Part shown: positions 19,002-29,157 of the stretch, one piece after another
Position numbering within the stretch: position 1 is the stretch's first letter
Layout of the letters: every line of letters begins with the position of its first letter
DNA from: Actinobacillus indolicus
GTDB taxonomy: Bacteria; Pseudomonadota; Gammaproteobacteria; Enterobacterales; Pasteurellaceae
Assembly (NCBI RefSeq): GCF_901764975.1
Contig: NZ_CABFKH010000001.1
Coordinates: 62,001 to 126,000 of the forward strand
Reading direction: 5' to 3'
Length of the DNA stretch: 64,000 bases
Notes under the pieces: generated by a model
Told to the model about the DNA's origin: nothing
What the model saw: the letters and a program-made list of their open reading frames with translations, nothing else
The model's database searches: none
Translations under genes and position numbers: made by a program

Positions 19002-19035
19002 AAAACGCGTGAATAAATCCACGCGTTTTTTTGTT
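19002..19035. terminator. Bidirectional terminator between oxidoreductase and uraA
   Basis: aaaacgcgtg (19002-19011) and cacgcgtttt (19020-19029) form a 10-bp stem with loop aataaatc. T-runs follow on the + strand (tttttttgtttt) and, read from the other side, on the - strand. Confidence 0.92.
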
Positions 19036-19046
19036 TTAATGACTAA

Positions 19047-20273
19047 TTACTCTTCTTTATTCGTTTTTTCTTTTGGAAGAACAAGATTCAATAAAATGGC
19101 CACAATCGCACATAAGCTGATGCCTTTTAACGAGAACTCACCTACGTTAATTAACATTCCGCCGATACCGAATGTCATTACCACAGATACGATACAGAGA
19201 TTGCGAGCTTCACTCATATCTACTTTCGCACGAATTAAGGTGCTCATACCTACAGCCGCAATAGAGCCGAATACTAACATCATAATACCGCCCATCACGA
19301 CACCAGGAATGGTTTGTAACAATGCACCCACTTTTCCGCAGAAAGAGATTGCAATAGCCCAACACGCCGCCCAAGTCATCACTTTTGGATTGAAGTTTTT
19401 CGTTAGCATGACTGCACCGGTTACTTCCGCATAAGTTGTATTTGGTGGACCACCTAGCATTGCCGCCGCAGATGTTGCCACGCCATCACCTAATAATGTA
19501 CGGTGTAAACCTGGTTTGCTTAGGAAGTTTTTCCCTGTTACCGAGCTAATCGCCATAATGCCCCCCACATGTTCTACTGCTGGAGCAAGTGCGATTGGAA
19601 GTAAGTAGAGAATCGCTTCAAGTTTGAATTCTGGTGCTGTTAATTTTGGTAAGCTGAACCATGCTGCATCATAAACAGGTTGGAAATTCACTAAGCCAAA
19701 GAAAAGTGAAACAATATAACCGACCACGATTGCGAACATAATTGGCACAAGTTTCATCATGCCTTTTGCAAATACAGCAACAATTAATGTCGTGATTAAG
19801 GTAATCATGGATACTGTTACTGCCGTAGAATACGGAATATCTGTCCCTTTACCGATTGCCATATCAACCCCAACAGGAGCTAACCCTAAGCCGATAATAA
19901 TGATGACAGGGCCAACAACTACAGGCGGGAATAATTTATCTAAAATCGCTACACCTTTTATTTTTACTAATGCAGATAACGCAAAATAAATTAATCCAGT
20001 AAAGACTAAGCCGCCCATTGTGACAGGAATTCCCCATTCTTGAACGCCATATTGAATAGGTGCAATAAAAGCAAAAGAAGAAGCGAGAAAGATAGGAACT
20101 TGGCCTTTGGTGCAGATTTGGAAGATTAAAGTACCGATACCGGCAGTAAGAAGTGCTGTGTTAGGATCTAAGCCAGTAATCAATGGCATGAGAACCAATG
20201 CTCCAAATGCCACGAAAAGCATTTGTAAGCCAACGAACGCCTGTTTGGGCGTACTGATATTTTCTGTTGTCAT
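19047..20273 (-). CDS. uraA: Uracil permease UraA
   Basis: UraA imports uracil with protons across the inner membrane. The 408 residues have about 14 hydrophobic segments of the NCS2 fold. The substrate-site motifs are present: LAPAVEHVGGIMAISSVTG (with the key Glu) and LLGGPPNTTYAEVTGAV, which fits uracil permeases. A PurR-like operator and a tataat -10 lie upstream, and a bidirectional terminator lies downstream, so it is a single-gene unit. Confidence 0.94.
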   Translation of the reverse strand: MTTENISTPKQAFVGLQMLFVAFGALVLMPLITGLDPNTALLTAGIGTLIFQICTKGQVPIFLASSFAFIAPIQYGVQEWGIPVTMGGLVFTGLIYFALSALVKIKGVAILDKLFPPVVVGPVIIIIGLGLAPVGVDMAIGKGTDIPYSTAVTVSMITLITTLIVAVFAKGMMKLVPIMFAIVVGYIVSLFFGLVNFQPVYDAAWFSLPKLTAPEFKLEAILYLLPIALAPAVEHVGGIMAISSVTGKNFLSKPGLHRTLLGDGVATSAAAMLGGPPNTTYAEVTGAVMLTKNFNPKVMTWAACWAIAISFCGKVGALLQTIPGVVMGGIMMLVFGSIAAVGMSTLIRAKVDMSEARNLCIVSVVMTFGIGGMLINVGEFSLKGISLCAIVAILLNLVLPKEKTNKEE

Positions 20274-20346
20274 TTTTCAACTCTCTAATAATGTTTGATA
20301 GTCGCCAAGCTACAAAGACATAGCTCAGGCGAACATTATATAGAAA

Positions 20347-20362
20347 ACGCAAACGATTGCAT
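20347..20362 (-). promoter_or_regulatory. PurR-like operator upstream of uraA
   Basis: acgcaaacgattgcat (+ strand) matches the PurR consensus at 13 of 16 positions. Toward uraA it is followed within about 8 bases by a tataat hexamer on the - strand (around 20336-20341), so the site lies in the promoter spacer. The uraA start is at 20273. Confidence 0.7.
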
Positions 20363-20430
20363 AATTTTTTTGTTAGAAAAATTAATTCAGACATCATTTT
20401 GGTAAATTTTCAGCAAGATCTGACCGCTTG

Positions 20431-21306
20431 TTATCCCCATACAACAAGGACGGCAGCAATAACAATCAGAATAAGCCCTGTCATATCTTGAATTTTTAGG
20501 CGTTCTTTAAAAATAAAGTAGGAAATTAGAAGCATAAAAAAGACTTCCACTTGTCCTAGTGTTTTGACAAAAGCGACATCATTTAAGCTCATGGCATTAA
20601 ACCAACCAAAAGAACCTAAAAAGGAGAAAAGGCTCGTCGCTATAGCAAGTTTAGGACGTTTTAATAGTTTTATTAATGTCTCTCGATCTTTTAACGATAA
20701 ATAACCCACAAGCAAAATAGCTTCTAAACTAATAACAGAAAACAGCACCCAAGCGGCAGAGAGTAGATAGTGGCTATTGAGTTGAAGGCTGGCTTCCCTT
20801 ACCCATAATGATGTTAGGGCAAAACTTAAACCGCTTCCAAGACCGATGAGTAGGGTTTGCCAAGAGACTTGACGAAAATTGCTTGCTCCTGTCAGTAAGA
20901 AAATGGCTAGACCGCCGATTAATACTCCGATCCAGCCAATAAAACTGATGTGAGTGGAGAAAAATAACACGCCTAAAATAGCAGCTAGAACGGCTTCACT
21001 CTTAGCAAGCCCAACACCGATAGCGTAATTTTTTAGATGAAAAAGTTTTACCATCAGAGCGGTGGCTAATATTTGTGCCAGTGAAGCCCCTAAAATATAG
21101 CCATAATAAGCGGGTATAAAATGTGGAATTTGGTAATCAGGCTGACTTTGATATAAAAAACAAAGATAACCTGTTGCGATTGGAACTGCATACAAAAAGC
21201 GGGCGAGCGTGACACCAAGAACCGCAACGTCTTTACTCAGTTGTTTCTGAAAGGCGTTGCGTCCTGCTTGGGCGAAGGCAGCCAATAGCGTAAACCAAAT
21301 CCACAT
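20431..21306 (-). CDS. DMT/EamA-family transporter in the purine permease operon
   Basis: A 291-residue inner-membrane protein with about ten hydrophobic segments in two EamA halves. The N-terminal AFAQAGRNAFQKQLSKDVAVLGVTLARFLYA and C-terminal FKERLKIQDMTGLILIVIAAVLVVWG fit the fold. The ATG at 21306 is preferred over an in-frame GTG one codon earlier. It begins a few bases after the stop of the AzgA-type purine permease, so the two are very likely co-transcribed under the same PurR-like operator. That suggests, as inference only, a purine- or nucleoside-related substrate. Confidence 0.88.
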   Translation of the reverse strand: MWIWFTLLAAFAQAGRNAFQKQLSKDVAVLGVTLARFLYAVPIATGYLCFLYQSQPDYQIPHFIPAYYGYILGASLAQILATALMVKLFHLKNYAIGVGLAKSEAVLAAILGVLFFSTHISFIGWIGVLIGGLAIFLLTGASNFRQVSWQTLLIGLGSGLSFALTSLWVREASLQLNSHYLLSAAWVLFSVISLEAILLVGYLSLKDRETLIKLLKRPKLAIATSLFSFLGSFGWFNAMSLNDVAFVKTLGQVEVFFMLLISYFIFKERLKIQDMTGLILIVIAAVLVVWG

Positions 21307-21312
21307 CACGTA

Positions 21313-22608
21313 TTAGCCGACCCAAACAAATTTGGCAATAAAGAGCAGTGAAACCACCGCAACAGCAGGGTTAATCTCTTTTACTCGACCTGTACAGAGT
21401 TTCATAATGCAATAACTAATAAAACCAAAGGCAATCCCTTCAGTAATCGAATAGGTAAATGGCATCATTGCAGTAGTAATAAATGCAGGTGTCGCTTCGG
21501 TTAAGTCGTCCCATTTAACTTCAATTAAACTTGAAGCCATTAAAATGCCAACAAACACTAAGGCACCAGCTGTTGCATAAGCAGGAACAACAGCTGCAAG
21601 TGGTGAGAAGAAGATCGTTAATAGGAAAAGCACACCCACAACAACAGCGGTTAAACCTGTACGTCCGCCAACAGAAACCCCAGAACCACTTTCAATGTAG
21701 GTACTGATTGCTGATGTTCCCATATAAGAGCCCGCCATAGCACTGACGCTATCGACATAGAGTGCTTGTTTCATTTTGGGGAAACGACCTTGTTCATCTG
21801 CAATTCCAGCTTTGTTCGTAACTGCAATTAATGTACCTGATGAGTCAAATAAATTAACCAACATAAAGGAAAAGATAATCCCCAGCAATGCGGTATCTAA
21901 TGCCCCTGCAACATCAACTTGTCCAACGACAGCTTCAAGGCTTGGTGGTGTTGAAATCACACCTGAGAATTTGACATCAGGATCAAAGATTAACGCTAAT
22001 GTAGTCACCACAACGATTGAAATTAACACGCCAGAATGAATACCTTTTGCAGCAAGCACCACGATAATAAAGAAGCCTAAAATACCCATTAAGACTTTTG
22101 GATCGTGCAATTCACCTAAAGCCACTAAGGTTGCAGGGTTTGCGACAACAAGCCCCATATTTTTAAAGCCGATTAACGCAATAAATAAGCCGATACCTGC
22201 ACCAATCCCCACGCGTAAACCAAGTGGAATGGCTGACATAAACCAGTAGCGAACTTGCAATATCGTGAGGATAAATAAACCGACAGAACCCCAGAAGATT
22301 GCTCCCATTCCTGTTTGCCAGCTATAACCAAGTTTTTGTACGACAACAAAAGCAAAGAATGCATTCAATCCCATTGCAGGGGCGAGTGCGATAGGCAAGT
22401 TACTAAATAAACCCATCGCAATAGTACCAAATGCAGCGATTAAACAGGTGGTAACAAAGACAACTTGGGTATCCATACCAGCCACACCTAAAATAGATGG
22501 GTTGACGAAAACGATATAAACCATCGTGAAGAATGTGGTAATCCCTGCCACAATTTCAGTTTTGACATTACTGCCTTTTTCTTTCAATTGAAACAAACGT
22601 TCAAGCAT
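21313..22608 (-). CDS. AzgA-family guanine/hypoxanthine (or adenine) permease
   Basis: This NCS2-superfamily proton symporter has 431 residues and about 12-14 hydrophobic segments. Diagnostic stretches are TEIVAGITTFFTMVYIVFVNP, LPIALAPAMGLNAFFAF, and DSSGTLIAVTNKAG followed by GTSAISTYIESGSGVSVGGRTGLTA. E. coli relatives are GhxP/GhxQ (guanine and hypoxanthine) and AdeP/AdeQ (adenine); I cannot separate these by eye. The start at 22608 (MLERLFQLKEKG) has an AAGAGG site. The longer frame, opening at 22671, would add a 21-residue extension without one. A PurR-like operator lies upstream, and a DMT gene follows in the same operon. Confidence 0.93.
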   Translation of the reverse strand: MLERLFQLKEKGSNVKTEIVAGITTFFTMVYIVFVNPSILGVAGMDTQVVFVTTCLIAAFGTIAMGLFSNLPIALAPAMGLNAFFAFVVVQKLGYSWQTGMGAIFWGSVGLFILTILQVRYWFMSAIPLGLRVGIGAGIGLFIALIGFKNMGLVVANPATLVALGELHDPKVLMGILGFFIIVVLAAKGIHSGVLISIVVVTTLALIFDPDVKFSGVISTPPSLEAVVGQVDVAGALDTALLGIIFSFMLVNLFDSSGTLIAVTNKAGIADEQGRFPKMKQALYVDSVSAMAGSYMGTSAISTYIESGSGVSVGGRTGLTAVVVGVLFLLTIFFSPLAAVVPAYATAGALVFVGILMASSLIEVKWDDLTEATPAFITTAMMPFTYSITEGIAFGFISYCIMKLCTGRVKEINPAVAVVSLLFIAKFVWVG

Positions 22609-22768
22609 AGTGCCTCTTAATAGTATAAAGAATTTTAGGAAATAAGATGGAAATGAAATCGACGAAGGCAACCGATAGTGCTAAATGCACAAGAAGATAG
22701 GAAGTCTTGGCTATTTCGTTCAGAGTGTAGCCAAAATCTTAGGATTACTCAAGGGATAGAATGTAAAG

Positions 22769-22784
22769 AGGTAATCGTTTGCGT
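22769..22784 (-). promoter_or_regulatory. PurR-like operator upstream of the purine permease
   Basis: On the - strand acgcaaacgattacct matches the PurR consensus at 13 of 16 positions, with an intact left half ACGCAAACG. It lies 160 bases upstream of the permease start and just after the XRE gene, implying a longish leader. Confidence 0.7.
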
Positions 22785-22811
22785 AAATGTTATTATAATA
22801 TGTACAGTTAT

Positions 22812-23204
22812 TTATGATAGTTGTTTTTCGAATAGACAAACCATTTTACGTAGAGATTCCAATTCCTTATCTTTTTGTGAAAGTAATTCATCTTTATGAG
22901 CTAGTTGCAATTTTAGTTTTTCTATTTCGAAAGATAGCCCTTCATTGTTTGAACCATAATTTGTATAGATATAATCGCTGTTATCGTTCATACAAAAAAT
23001 GACACCTTTTTCACTATCAACTAAATCAGCCAAACTAATATTAAAAATTTGAGCAATTTGCACTAGTTTATCGTATTGAAGTCTTGTTTCTCCACGTTCA
23101 ATTTTGGCATAACCACTAGGTGACATATTCATTTTTTCAGCCATATCTTCCTGTGACCATTGATGGAGCTCTCTCATCATACGAATTTTATCGTGCATTC
23201 CCAT
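22812..23204 (-). CDS. XRE-family transcriptional regulator with coiled-coil tail
   Basis: A 130-residue protein. Residues about 6-62 form a helix-turn-helix of the Cro/C1 (XRE) type: IRMMRELHQWSQEDMAEKMNMSPSGYAKIERGETRLQYDKLVQIAQIFNISLADLV. The C-terminal 45 residues are a charged heptad-like helix (FEIEKLKLQLAHKDELLSQKDKELESLRKMV), probably a dimerising coiled coil. RBS agga precedes the ATG. It is divergent from an opacity-type porin gene, with a 154-base shared region, and may regulate it or itself. Such small regulators are common both in phage remnants and as chromosomal regulators; no phage genes are nearby. Confidence 0.88.
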   Translation of the reverse strand: MGMHDKIRMMRELHQWSQEDMAEKMNMSPSGYAKIERGETRLQYDKLVQIAQIFNISLADLVDSEKGVIFCMNDNSDYIYTNYGSNNEGLSFEIEKLKLQLAHKDELLSQKDKELESLRKMVCLFEKQLS

Positions 23205-23358
23205 TTTTATGTTCCTGTCTAATTTGAGTGTTTTTTGTCAAAACAGGGCGAGCATCTGCCTTGTTTGTTGCTGTTGTTGTGTCGTTAAGTTATATAAAAT
23301 TGTTACGCATTTTGGTAATGCGACAGTGTTATTTTCACATATTTAGAGGTCTTATACT

Positions 23359-23925
23359 ATGAAAAAATTACTTATTGCAACATTGTTATCTGCTTTTGCG
23401 TTATCAGCCCAATCACAGGTATATGTTCAAGCAGATTTAGGCTCATCAAGAGTTGCTTTAGAAGATGAAGCAGGTGGAGAAGAAGTTCTTAGTGGTACTG
23501 TCTTCACTCAACGTTTAAGCGTTGGTTATGATTTCCAAAATAATTTTCGTGTAGCAGTGGATTATACTAACTTTGGAAAAATTAAGAATACTTATAGCGA
23601 TGGTTATTATTCAGCAGATGTATCTTTAAAAGTGAAGTCATTAGGTGTAACAGGTTTTTACGATTTTAAATCATCTAGTAATTTTACTCCTTATGTCGGT
23701 GTAAGACTTGCTCATAATAAAGCTGATGTTAATGTACAGGCATATAATAGCTATAACTCAGTTTCTGGATCTGATAGTGTATCAAGAATTGGATTAGGTG
23801 TATTGGGGGGTGTGCAATATAAATTAACTAACAATATGGCTTTAAATGCAAATATTGAATATAACAGACTTGCTTCTGATGCATATTCAGCGGGCGCTAA
23901 TATTGGTTTGCGTTATAATTTCTAA
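23359..23925 (+). CDS. Opacity-family outer-membrane beta-barrel protein
   Basis: A 188-residue protein with a signal peptide (MKKLLIATLLSAFALSAQS) and a mature part of alternating amphipathic strands ending in NIGLRYNF. The C-terminal Phe is recognised by the Bam machinery. FTQRLSVGYDFQNNFRVAVDYTNFG and TPYVGVRLAHNKADV are typical of eight-stranded Opa/OmpX-like barrels. Such proteins act in adhesion or serum resistance in relatives; the role here is unknown. Long Ser/Tyr-rich loops (NTYSDGYYSAD and YNSYNSVSGSD) are the likely surface-exposed, variable parts. It is divergent from an XRE regulator and followed by a terminator. Confidence 0.88.
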   Translation: MKKLLIATLLSAFALSAQSQVYVQADLGSSRVALEDEAGGEEVLSGTVFTQRLSVGYDFQNNFRVAVDYTNFGKIKNTYSDGYYSADVSLKVKSLGVTGFYDFKSSSNFTPYVGVRLAHNKADVNVQAYNSYNSVSGSDSVSRIGLGVLGGVQYKLTNNMALNANIEYNRLASDAYSAGANIGLRYNF

Positions 23926-23946
23926 TAGTAGTTTCTCTATTCTAAT

Positions 23947-24006
23947 AAAAAACGATTAGCTTGGTTGAATGTGAAGAACTAACAATCAAATCTAATCGTT
24001 TTTTAC
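23947..24006. terminator. Long hairpin between the porin gene and usg
   Basis: aaaaaacgattag (23947-23959) pairs perfectly with ctaatcgtttttt (23992-24004) around a 32-base loop that can fold further. The A- and T-runs at the ends allow use from both sides. Confidence 0.8.
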
Positions 24007-24077
24007 TAATTAGAAGTAGCTATTATTTCATAAATTTTAAACGGTTAAGTTAATCCTAACCGATTATTTTTTAAAAT

Positions 24078-25067
24078 CTATTCATACACTAACACTTCTT
24101 TCAACAACTCCACCGCCAAGAACGCTAAGCTAAAACGTTGTTCATCAGCCACTGTCCAGAATTGTAGTGCATTGTCGTTTTTATTGAGTAGCTGGCTGAT
24201 CTGTAAGACATTTGTTTCTTCATCTTCGCCATTTTTAACAGGGGTAACCACATTATCTGAATTAAATTTTACCCACGCTTGTTGTTGCCACTGTTCACTT
24301 AATGCGCTTGCATCTAAAGCATATTCAGATTGCACGCTAATCATCTGCGAAATACCATAGAAAACAGGCACTTGCACAGAATGAAAAGTCACACTAGCGG
24401 TTAGATTTGGCAGGACTTTTGTAAGTTGTAACTCAAAGGCACGAGAGAACGGCAGATGTTTTTCATCACCTTGCACATTGGCAGGCACAGCATCAAACGC
24501 CACACGAGGTTTTTCATCATCAAGGGGAATACCATTTAATAACTGAGCAGTTTGCCCTGCTAACTCACGCACTTTTTCATCACCAAAATAGGCCGATGGT
24601 AACAGTGATGTAACAAAAATATGTTGAATAGGCTGGTCCAACAACGGTTTTAAGGCAAGTGCTAATTGGCTGATTTGTGGATTTGCTAACGCAACAATAT
24701 TTCGCTCACGCACATTGGCGATCATTTCATTATTTACACTTGGCACAATCACAGGCACATTGCCGATTAATGCAGAAATGCCGTAGAGATCTAAAATTAC
24801 ACAACCTGCTTGCACAGCCTGAGCCAGTAACTCTGCATTTGCCATTTTGCCTGCAAAGAGAACGTGACTAAATTGCGACCACTCGACATCTTCAACAGCG
24901 ATTTGCTCAACAGCTTTTGCACCAAAACGCAGAGAATGTTCTTCACCAAAACTTTCCAGCTCAATCGCTGAAATTTGCTCAAAATCCAAACTACTTTGCT
25001 CTAAGGCTTCTAATAATTTCTCGGCTAATAAAAAATCTGCTGCAATTGCTAAACGAATGTTTGCCAT
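24078..25067 (-). CDS. usg: Usg-1-like protein, inactive aspartate-semialdehyde dehydrogenase homologue
   Basis: The 329-residue protein follows the ASADH fold throughout (GNVPVIVPSVNNEMIANVRERNIVALANP, RVAFDAVPANVQGDE, SVQVPVFYGISQMISVQ, LQFWTVADEQRFSLAFLAVELLKE) and resembles E. coli Usg-1. The NADP loop GATGAVG of true ASADH is replaced by AIAADFLLAEK, and the catalytic Cys of the NC-x-T motif is absent (ANPQIS). It should therefore not be an active dehydrogenase; Usg-1 has no established role. In E. coli usg lies by truA, but here its neighbours are an opacity porin and ybaK. The ATG at 25067 follows a plausible ribosome site. Confidence 0.88.
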   Translation of the reverse strand: MANIRLAIAADFLLAEKLLEALEQSSLDFEQISAIELESFGEEHSLRFGAKAVEQIAVEDVEWSQFSHVLFAGKMANAELLAQAVQAGCVILDLYGISALIGNVPVIVPSVNNEMIANVRERNIVALANPQISQLALALKPLLDQPIQHIFVTSLLPSAYFGDEKVRELAGQTAQLLNGIPLDDEKPRVAFDAVPANVQGDEKHLPFSRAFELQLTKVLPNLTASVTFHSVQVPVFYGISQMISVQSEYALDASALSEQWQQQAWVKFNSDNVVTPVKNGEDEETNVLQISQLLNKNDNALQFWTVADEQRFSLAFLAVELLKEVLVYE

Positions 25068-25137
25068 TTTGTTTCTCTCTCGTCAAAATAAAGGCTAATT
25101 TTACTCTTTTTTGTCGCAATTGCGAAAGGAAAAAACC

Positions 25138-25614
25138 GTGACACCAGCGATCAATTTATTGAAAAAACAGAAAATAGCCTTTCAACTTCACCCTTACGAT
25201 CACGATCCGAATAACACCAATTTCGGACAAGAAGCCGTAGATAAATTAGGTTTAAATGCAGATCAAGTTTTTAAAACATTGCTTGTGGCTGAAAATGGTG
25301 ATCAGAAAAAGCTTGCGGTAATGGTTGTGCCAGTATCAAAAATGCTCAATTTAAAACGTGCTGCTCAAGCCTTGAATGTCAAAAAAGCGGAAATGGCAGA
25401 CAAAGAAATTGCCCAGAAAACCACAGGCTATTTACTTGGTGGTATTAGTCCATTGGGGCAAAAGAAGCGTTTACCGACCGTCATTGATATATCTGCGGAG
25501 CAGTTTGAAACCATTTTTGTCTCTGGCGGTAAACGTGGGTTAGATGTGGAGTTAAATCCGCAAGATTTGGCAAAGTTGCTTGGTGCACAATTTGCGGATA
25601 TCCAAGAAGGATAA
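25138..25614 (+). CDS. ybaK: Cys-tRNA(Pro) deacylase YbaK
   Basis: YbaK hydrolyses cysteine mischarged on tRNA-Pro in the cytoplasm. I take a GTG start at 25138: it follows GAAAGGA and gives 158 residues beginning [24 protein letters not shown], the same length and N-terminus as the structurally solved H. influenzae HI1434. The longest frame would add nine residues. Conserved features are [22 protein letters not shown] with the key Lys, [15 protein letters not shown], and [18 protein letters not shown]. It converges on a membrane-protein gene, with a hairpin between them. Confidence 0.95.
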   Translation: MTPAINLLKKQKIAFQLHPYDHDPNNTNFGQEAVDKLGLNADQVFKTLLVAENGDQKKLAVMVVPVSKMLNLKRAAQALNVKKAEMADKEIAQKTTGYLLGGISPLGQKKRLPTVIDISAEQFETIFVSGGKRGLDVELNPQDLAKLLGAQFADIQEG

Positions 25615-25615
25615 G

Positions 25616-25648
25616 TAAATATCAGATCAGCTTTAGATCTGATACTTA
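25616..25648. terminator. Hairpin between convergent ybaK and the membrane-protein gene
   Basis: tatcagatc (25620-25628) pairs with gatctgata (25636-25644), extended by gtaa/ttac after one mismatch. There is no clear T-run, and it overlaps the last codons of the - strand gene. Confidence 0.4.
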
Positions 25649-26139
25649 CTCTTATCCCCGATATCAAAATGCAGTGGCATCTTCCATTTCTGAATAGAAA
25701 GAAACAGCAGTAATACACCGCAAATTCCGCTTAAGATGAGCGTTAGCAGATGCCATTCAAATATCCAACAGAACCATAACATAGCCAATAACAACGGTTG
25801 GAAATTTAAGCCAAAGACCCGAAAGCAGAAATATTCTTTATAGCTAAGTCCGCCAAGTACGAGAAAGACTGCACCTATCGCTAATTCAGTTAAACCGAAT
25901 ATGTGGCAAAGTAAACCGATCCACATCGCAAATTGAAACAAATAGCGAAATTGCTTTAAGTATAAATGCAATGAAGATGCGAGCATTGTGCCTGCAATTA
26001 ACAAACCAAGTTGGGTGGTATCCGTATAAAACGGAAATAGCCCAAGCATTATAGTTGCCAATACGAAACCTGACCGATATAGAATAACCGTAATATAGTC
26101 CCAAACGTCCATTGGTGATTGAATATGCGGATCTGCCAT
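25633..26139 (-). CDS. Small integral membrane protein (possibly DUF2301 family)
   Basis: A 168-residue protein with about five or six hydrophobic segments from residue 14 to 150, a short polar N-terminus (MADPHIQSPMDVWDYITVILYR) and a charged C-terminal tail. No catalytic motif is visible. The pattern recalls the uncharacterised DUF2301 membrane proteins of Pasteurellaceae and Vibrio; that assignment is from memory and uncertain. It begins one base after the ligA stop, so it is probably translated from the ligA transcript. The function is unknown. Confidence 0.75.
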   Translation of the reverse strand: MADPHIQSPMDVWDYITVILYRSGFVLATIMLGLFPFYTDTTQLGLLIAGTMLASSLHLYLKQFRYLFQFAMWIGLLCHIFGLTELAIGAVFLVLGGLSYKEYFCFRVFGLNFQPLLLAMLWFCWIFEWHLLTLILSGICGVLLLFLSIQKWKMPLHFDIGDKSKYQI

Positions 26140-26140
26140 T

Positions 26141-28222
<2,082 letters not shown>

Positions 28223-29047
28223 TTAGGATTTTACACGTAACAGATAATGTTGACGTTTTTCATCATCAAACAGCTGTTGCTGTTCATCTAAAACAAAGCC
28301 ACCCACAGATTGAGCAAAGCTTTCCACCGTTCTAATCATCAATTTGAGATTAGCAAGATCGTTGCCAGCAGAAGGAAGGTGCATAAAGAACACTAAACCT
28401 ACTGTCGCAAATTGTTCAATTTTAGCTAAATCAAAGACACCTGGTTGCATCATATTCGCCACACTAAAGAGAACAGGGCTTGCTGGATTATCTAAGTGGC
28501 GGTGGAAAATTTGGTATTCGCCATATAAAAAGCCAAGTGCTTCTAAATTTTGTACCACAACATCACCACGGAATTGAGTACCTTCAGGCGCAACCACATA
28601 AAGTGTAACAATGCTCGGTTCTGCTGCCTGTTGCATCTGCTGTGATGCTGATGATTCGTTCAATTGCACTTCAGGCTGTGGCTGTGCTTCAAAAGATGCT
28701 TGTTCAAAACCACTTGTTTGATAGCTTGAATCTGGCGCATTTTGCGGTTGATCTTGTAAGCTAATACGGATTTTACTTACATTTTCTTGCACATCTTGTT
28801 GCACTTGTGCTATGTCATGTGCTGGCATATCTTGGTGAGCAGATGTGTACGTATGCATTCCTTGAGTATTTAAGCTTGCTGGAATATCTGTCGTAATCTC
28901 ATTATTGATTGGTGCTGAAGGTGGACGAGTAGTAAACGTATTAGAAAAAACGCGTGATTTTTCACGGCGTGCAGACCAGATACTGTATCCAATTAAAACA
29001 GCGATTAATACCCCTGCTAAAATAAAGAAAAGAATATGCGTGTCCAT
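28223..29047 (-). CDS. zipA: Cell division protein ZipA
   Basis: ZipA tethers FtsZ polymers to the inner membrane at the division septum. The 274 residues show an N-terminal membrane anchor (MDTHILFFILAGVLIAVLIGYSIWS), a short basic stretch (ARREKSR), a long Gln/Pro/Ser/Glu-rich linker (about 35-140) and the C-terminal FtsZ-binding domain (VTLYVVAPEGTQFRGDVVVQNLEALGFLYGEYQIFHR...). The ATG at 29047 has AGAGGA before it; the longer frame opening at 29077 lacks support. It is divergent from cysZ and followed by ligA, the order seen in E. coli. Confidence 0.97.
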   Translation of the reverse strand: MDTHILFFILAGVLIAVLIGYSIWSARREKSRVFSNTFTTRPPSAPINNEITTDIPASLNTQGMHTYTSAHQDMPAHDIAQVQQDVQENVSKIRISLQDQPQNAPDSSYQTSGFEQASFEAQPQPEVQLNESSASQQMQQAAEPSIVTLYVVAPEGTQFRGDVVVQNLEALGFLYGEYQIFHRHLDNPASPVLFSVANMMQPGVFDLAKIEQFATVGLVFFMHLPSAGNDLANLKLMIRTVESFAQSVGGFVLDEQQQLFDDEKRQHYLLRVKS

Positions 29048-29157
29048 TTTGTCCTCTTTAGCTAAAAAAAACATCAAATTTGAAATTTCGTCCTTTGCGA
29101 AATGTAGGTGTATAGCTTACCATATTTCTTTTAAAAATTTGAACAGAAAGGTTGATT

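Noticed and set aside
19009-19434. A 141-codon + strand frame overlapping the uraA 3' end
   Set aside because: It is antisense to uraA, begins inside the terminator hairpin, and has a low-complexity Thr/Pro/Ile composition typical of shadow frames.
22678-22899. A 73-codon + strand frame before the XRE gene
   Set aside because: It overlaps the PurR-like operator region and the 3' end of the XRE gene, is Cys/Ser-rich without pattern, and lacks a ribosome site.
22812-23204. XRE regulator as evidence of a prophage remnant or toxin-antitoxin system
   Set aside because: No integrase, phage structural gene, attachment repeat or partner toxin gene is adjacent.
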